A stretch of DNA of 64,000 nt from an uncultured Clostridia bacterium (GTDB taxonomy: Bacteria; Bacillota; Clostridia; Monoglobales; Monoglobaceae), in contig CANQQJ010000013.1 of the NCBI GenBank assembly GCA_947625905.1, positions 1-64,000 on the forward strand, read 5' to 3'. Position numbers and translations under genes: made by a program. The notes beneath the pieces are model-generated. The model had not been told where the DNA came from and ran no database searches. It was given only the letters and a program-made list of their open reading frames with translations. Below are positions 61,301-64,000 of the stretch, in pieces; the first letter of the stretch is position 1; every line of letters begins with the position of its first letter.

Positions 61301-63156
61301 ACTCCTCGGTTGCCGAGGGCCGCATCCGTTCCGACTTCAAAGGCACGGCCGCTTTTGTGAATTTAAAGACCGACGAAAACGGTTACGCTTCGGCCCGGAT
61401 CAAACTCCCGGACAATATCACATCCTGGCGCGCCACAGTCTCGGCAATAACCGACGATATGAAGGCCGGGAACGACACCTGCCCAATAAAAGTGACAATG
61501 CCGGCGTTTATCAAATACAATATAAATAAGACGTTTCTGGCGGGAGACTCGCCGATACTCGGCGTTAACCTCTACGGCAGCGGCCTTGTCGGAGACGAGG
61601 ACGTGACCTTCACGGTTTATGACGGAGTTCAGTATAAAACCGCCGAAGGAAAGCCGTACGAGAGAGTGAATATACCGCTTGACACAAACGGCGCCCTCGG
61701 CGAGAGAGTTCTTACCGTATCGGCGTCCGTAAACGGAACTGTAGTTGACAGCGTCCGGATGCCTATCGAGATCGTCGACACATTCAACTCGACCCAACAG
61801 GCGGTTGAGTACTCGTCGCCTTACGAACCGCTCAGACCCGATCCATCGGGCTCAGACAAGAGTGTGCGCGTGATATTCTCTGACGAGAGCCGAGCGTCTG
61901 TCTTAAACGACATATATTACATGAGGTATCTTTGCGGCGAACGCCTCGACCAAAAGGTTTCCATGAAAACGGCTATGGAGCTGCTGAATAAATATTACGA
62001 ATATGAATATGAGATACCCGAAATTGACCTGAGCGCGTATCAGAGCGAGGACGGCGGAATAAAGCTGTTCACCTACGGAGACAGCGACCCCGACGCCACG
62101 GCCAAGCTCACGCCGTTTATAAAGGATGATATCGACGCCGAAAAGCTCGCCGAGTATCTTTCGGGCATCGAAAACAGCGCCAAAGCGCTCTATGCCGAAG
62201 CCGCGCTGCGCGAGCCCGTGCTCAACGAAATGGACGCGCTGTCGACCGCCGACAATCTGCCCGCTATAGATTATCTTTATCTGATCCTCGCGTACTGCGA
62301 GCTTGGCGAGCATGACAAAGCGGCTGAGATTTACGATGCGCGGATCTCGGGTCTTGTGCAGTACTACGGAAATATGAAACGTATAAACGCGGGAAGCACG
62401 CAGGATGAGATACTTGAGGCGACCGCGGCGGCAGCGGTCGCGGCTCAGCGCTTGGAACGAGACGACGCGCGATTGTTCTATGACTACACCGTCACGAACC
62501 GCACGCAGGATATATTGATAAACATAGAGCGGCTGATGTTCGTTTCGGCGGCGGCCGAACCCCTGCCGTCGGGCGGCGGCAAGCTTTCCTACGAGCTGTA
62601 CGGTCAGACCTTTGAGACCGAGCTCACGGACGGAAGGTGCCACACGGTCATAGTACCCGCGACGTTCGTGCCCGAATTTAAGGTCATTGAGGCAGCCGAC
62701 TCGATCGAGATGACCGCGGTCTACAGGACAAGCCTGAACATCGGCGAGATAACGAGCCCCGACCTGACGCTCAGCCGCAGCTACGGCAGCGCGTACACCT
62801 ATGAAGCCAAAACAGAGTTTGGCCAGAACGATATAGTCAAGGTCACGCTCAGCGTTGACTTCGCGGACACGGCTTTGGGCGGCAGATATATAATCACCGA
62901 TTACCTGCCCTCCGGTCTTACTCCGATACTGAACGGCAGCCGCGACACGGACTCGTTCTCGATATTTTACGGCGGCGGACAGACAGTCCAATTCTATGCC
63001 TATCCGGACAAAGACAATCATTGGTCAGCCTCGTATTACGCCAGAGTCGTATCGCCCGGAAGTTATACGGCGGACAACGCCACAATCCAAAACGAGTACA
63101 CCGCAGACTTTCTTGCCGCGACCGACAGAGACAATATAGTCATTAATCCGTGGTAA
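58354..63156 (+). CDS. Secreted alpha-2-macroglobulin-like protein (Big_5/MG domains, A2M core, thioester-domain remnant)
   Basis: Signal peptide MKTRITSIIIVLMVLLSVCAPASA; FDRTLYKPDDTLNFWGAAKP (MG2-like); TDENGYASARIKLPDNITSWRATVSAIT (A2M core); YLCGERLDQKVS at the expected thioester position. Confidence 0.87.
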   Translation: MKTRITSIIIVLMVLLSVCAPASAADYSRGGYSLTPVSYDGTGVMPDSLYILSGASEAPRITINDTISATVTPNGDGTFTVAPDAPLGYNKLYTFKLMGDDPVTWTFQTAEKFRVEKTLPGDYASDVPINSGIEITFSHGDIDFESVKNSFSIKPRVDGKWELHDKTAVFVPEKPFYHDTEYTVVISGGATRTNGETLGESCRFSFTTVKEKTDEPEPKTYFYVQNDLVETSTSFPPMIAVSAYAEDKTEAEADINVYRLDAADVEDHYLGDITLKQLGEKRGSEIMSFGRTLKLAEENGFKTQYIEFPDALENGFYMAEITLEDQTEYVIIQSTDIGAYIMKDNDKFLIWTNNMSTGEPLEGVKFSTRGSSGISDSNGIAYVDAPEIEAYEDAVFTAEKDGKTAVFGFYDRDAGRRKYFTAMEFDRTLYKPDDTLNFWGAAKPTDDSAPPTDLTAEIYLSRRYYTNGGNVTTPVSVSRVECEDGVFSGTVKLPGLDAGSYALDIKNGEENIISKYFTVEEYVKPDYNISLTPDKRAIFYGDTINYKIKTEFFDGTPLSDLSVDFKSGRVSFKDVSETLFTDSNGEAQISVTPTLEDGEWKYSYDPPFGPGIFAKLPEIGDISASAVTTVLMNDVKIKIDSEFKDGSSNIKLHSDLLTVDKVNSQTESCIRSKDYILGPDAGRTLSAVINYNYYEATQYDTGYNYITKRSYPIYHYEHKTEKAAEFSVTTNENGDAEYSFTPPADDKNGYYSIDVTCADTAGREYKNLNNHINTKKYNTYISDNYSVEKYKIDCDKELYDIGENAVFTVTKGAEPVDGRYLYVKDNNGIKEAAVTDSSVYATTFDAAPSIFVSAVRFDPQSGYKYIGVSEAEYDIEKSRLSFEITTDKDEYAPGDNCEITVRATDQSGAAAAADVNISLVDEALFKLRDYEADTLEQLYGDFYSTVDQVYRSHKMLEYAAETIQETVSFATGGGGFAPNAAADSSVAEGRIRSDFKGTAAFVNLKTDENGYASARIKLPDNITSWRATVSAITDDMKAGNDTCPIKVTMPAFIKYNINKTFLAGDSPILGVNLYGSGLVGDEDVTFTVYDGVQYKTAEGKPYERVNIPLDTNGALGERVLTVSASVNGTVVDSVRMPIEIVDTFNSTQQAVEYSSPYEPLRPDPSGSDKSVRVIFSDESRASVLNDIYYMRYLCGERLDQKVSMKTAMELLNKYYEYEYEIPEIDLSAYQSEDGGIKLFTYGDSDPDATAKLTPFIKDDIDAEKLAEYLSGIENSAKALYAEAALREPVLNEMDALSTADNLPAIDYLYLILAYCELGEHDKAAEIYDARISGLVQYYGNMKRINAGSTQDEILEATAAAAVAAQRLERDDARLFYDYTVTNRTQDILINIERLMFVSAAAEPLPSGGGKLSYELYGQTFETELTDGRCHTVIVPATFVPEFKVIEAADSIEMTAVYRTSLNIGEITSPDLTLSRSYGSAYTYEAKTEFGQNDIVKVTLSVDFADTALGGRYIITDYLPSGLTPILNGSRDTDSFSIFYGGGQTVQFYAYPDKDNHWSASYYARVVSPGSYTADNATIQNEYTADFLAATDRDNIVINPW

Positions 63157-63243
63157 TATAAAATTATTCCTCCGATTTTAACATATATTAACATATCGAA
63201 ACATGTCGAATATAATGTAACGCGGGAGTTTTTAAAAAATTAG

Positions 63244-63272
63244 TTGAAAACTCTTGTAAAATATGTTAAAAT
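63244..63272 (+). promoter_or_regulatory. Promoter of cysteine desulfurase gene
   Basis: TTGAAA - 17 bp - TGt-TAAAAT. Confidence 0.65.
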
Positions 63273-63278
63273 AAAAAG

Positions 63279-63308
63279 GCCGTCCGATCCGCATTTGTTT
63301 CGGACGGC
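63279..63308 (+). promoter_or_regulatory. Leader hairpin just before the SD of the cysteine desulfurase gene
   Basis: GCCGTCCGA-tccgcatttgtt-TCGGACGGC, then tgtggaggaattttttt-ATG. Confidence 0.6.
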
Positions 63309-63325
63309 TGTGGAGGAATTTTTTT

Positions 63326-64000
63326 ATGGAAGTATATTTTGACAACAGCGCCACCACCCGTCCTTACGCCGAGGTATGCGCGGCGGTGTTTGACACAATG
63401 AGCGCGAATTACGGCAATCCGTCATCTCTTCACAAGCTCGGCATAGAGGCTGAGCGAGCGGTCAAAACCGCCAAAGAGCGCTGCGCGGAAGCGATCAAGG
63501 CCGAGCCGAACGAGATAATTTTCACCTCGGGAGGAACCGAATCGGACAACATGGCGATCATGGGCGCTGCCGCGGCGAACCGTGGCAGACACATGATAAC
63601 GACCCCTCTCGAGCATCCCGCGGTCATGAACACCGTGCGCGAGCTCAAGAACCGCGGCTACAGAGTAGACTACGTTCCCGTGGACAGCGACGGGCGGGTC
63701 AAGCTTGACATGTTTGAAAAAATGATAAGGCCCGACACCTTTTTGGTTTCGGCAATGCTGGTCAACAACGAGATAGGAACGATAGAGCCGATCCCGGAAA
63801 TGGCGGCTATATTAAACAAAAAGAACCCGAGGGCGCTTTTCCACACCGACGCGGTCCAGGGTTTCGGAAAGGTTCCCATAGACGTCCGCTCCATGCCCGT
63901 AGACCTTATTTCGATAAGCTCGCACAAGATCCACGGCCCAAAGGGCATGGGAGCTCTTTACGTGCGCAAAAGCACGAAGATCAAGTCCATCCTATACGGC
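63326..64000 (+). CDS. iscS: Cysteine desulfurase (IscS/NifS family), truncated by window end
   Basis: MEVYFDNSATTRPYAEVCAAVFDTMSANYGNPSSLHKLG...FTSGGTESDNMAI...HTDAVQGFGKVPIDV...SSHKIHGPKGMGALYVRK; reading frame open at 64000. Confidence 0.93.
   Translation, partial: MEVYFDNSATTRPYAEVCAAVFDTMSANYGNPSSLHKLGIEAERAVKTAKERCAEAIKAEPNEIIFTSGGTESDNMAIMGAAAANRGRHMITTPLEHPAVMNTVRELKNRGYRVDYVPVDSDGRVKLDMFEKMIRPDTFLVSAMLVNNEIGTIEPIPEMAAILNKKNPRALFHTDAVQGFGKVPIDVRSMPVDLISISSHKIHGPKGMGALYVRKSTKIKSILYG

Overview
Low-to-mid GC Firmicutes/Clostridia-type chromosome window. About 1-5.5 kb looks like the regulatory end of a decaying integrated element: a tyrosine integrase broken by one in-frame TGA, a zinc-ribbon membrane protein split across two frames, a divergent CI/Cro-type switch with four phased operator-like sites (GTGA-N7-TCAC), a DUF2188 protein, small HTH ORFs, and a pair of nested palindromic 68-bp repeats that end a short ORF. 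The rest is mostly core chromosome: two giant secreted/surface proteins (Calx-beta/SLH and GLUG/MBG-type), recR-recD2, a XerC/D recombinase, larC, tRNA-Ser(CGA), a complete rnfCDGEAB operon, a secreted esterase, metF / separate MetH-activation protein / short metH, an Mrp ATPase, PBP1A, uvrBA, an XRE-cupin-acyl-CoA-synthetase fusion, archaeal-type aspS, ybaB-dnaX, large SRP RNA, a MATE transporter, an ArsC/Spx-like protein, nrdD with a NrdR-box candidate, a 1600-aa alpha-2-macroglobulin-like protein whose thioester motif reads CGER instead of CxEQ, and a truncated iscS. The strongest leads are the compact element switch, the HTH-cupin-ligase fusion, the A2M-like protein with an apparently dead thioester, and the palindromic repeats. 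All family calls come from reading motifs by eye; no database search was run.
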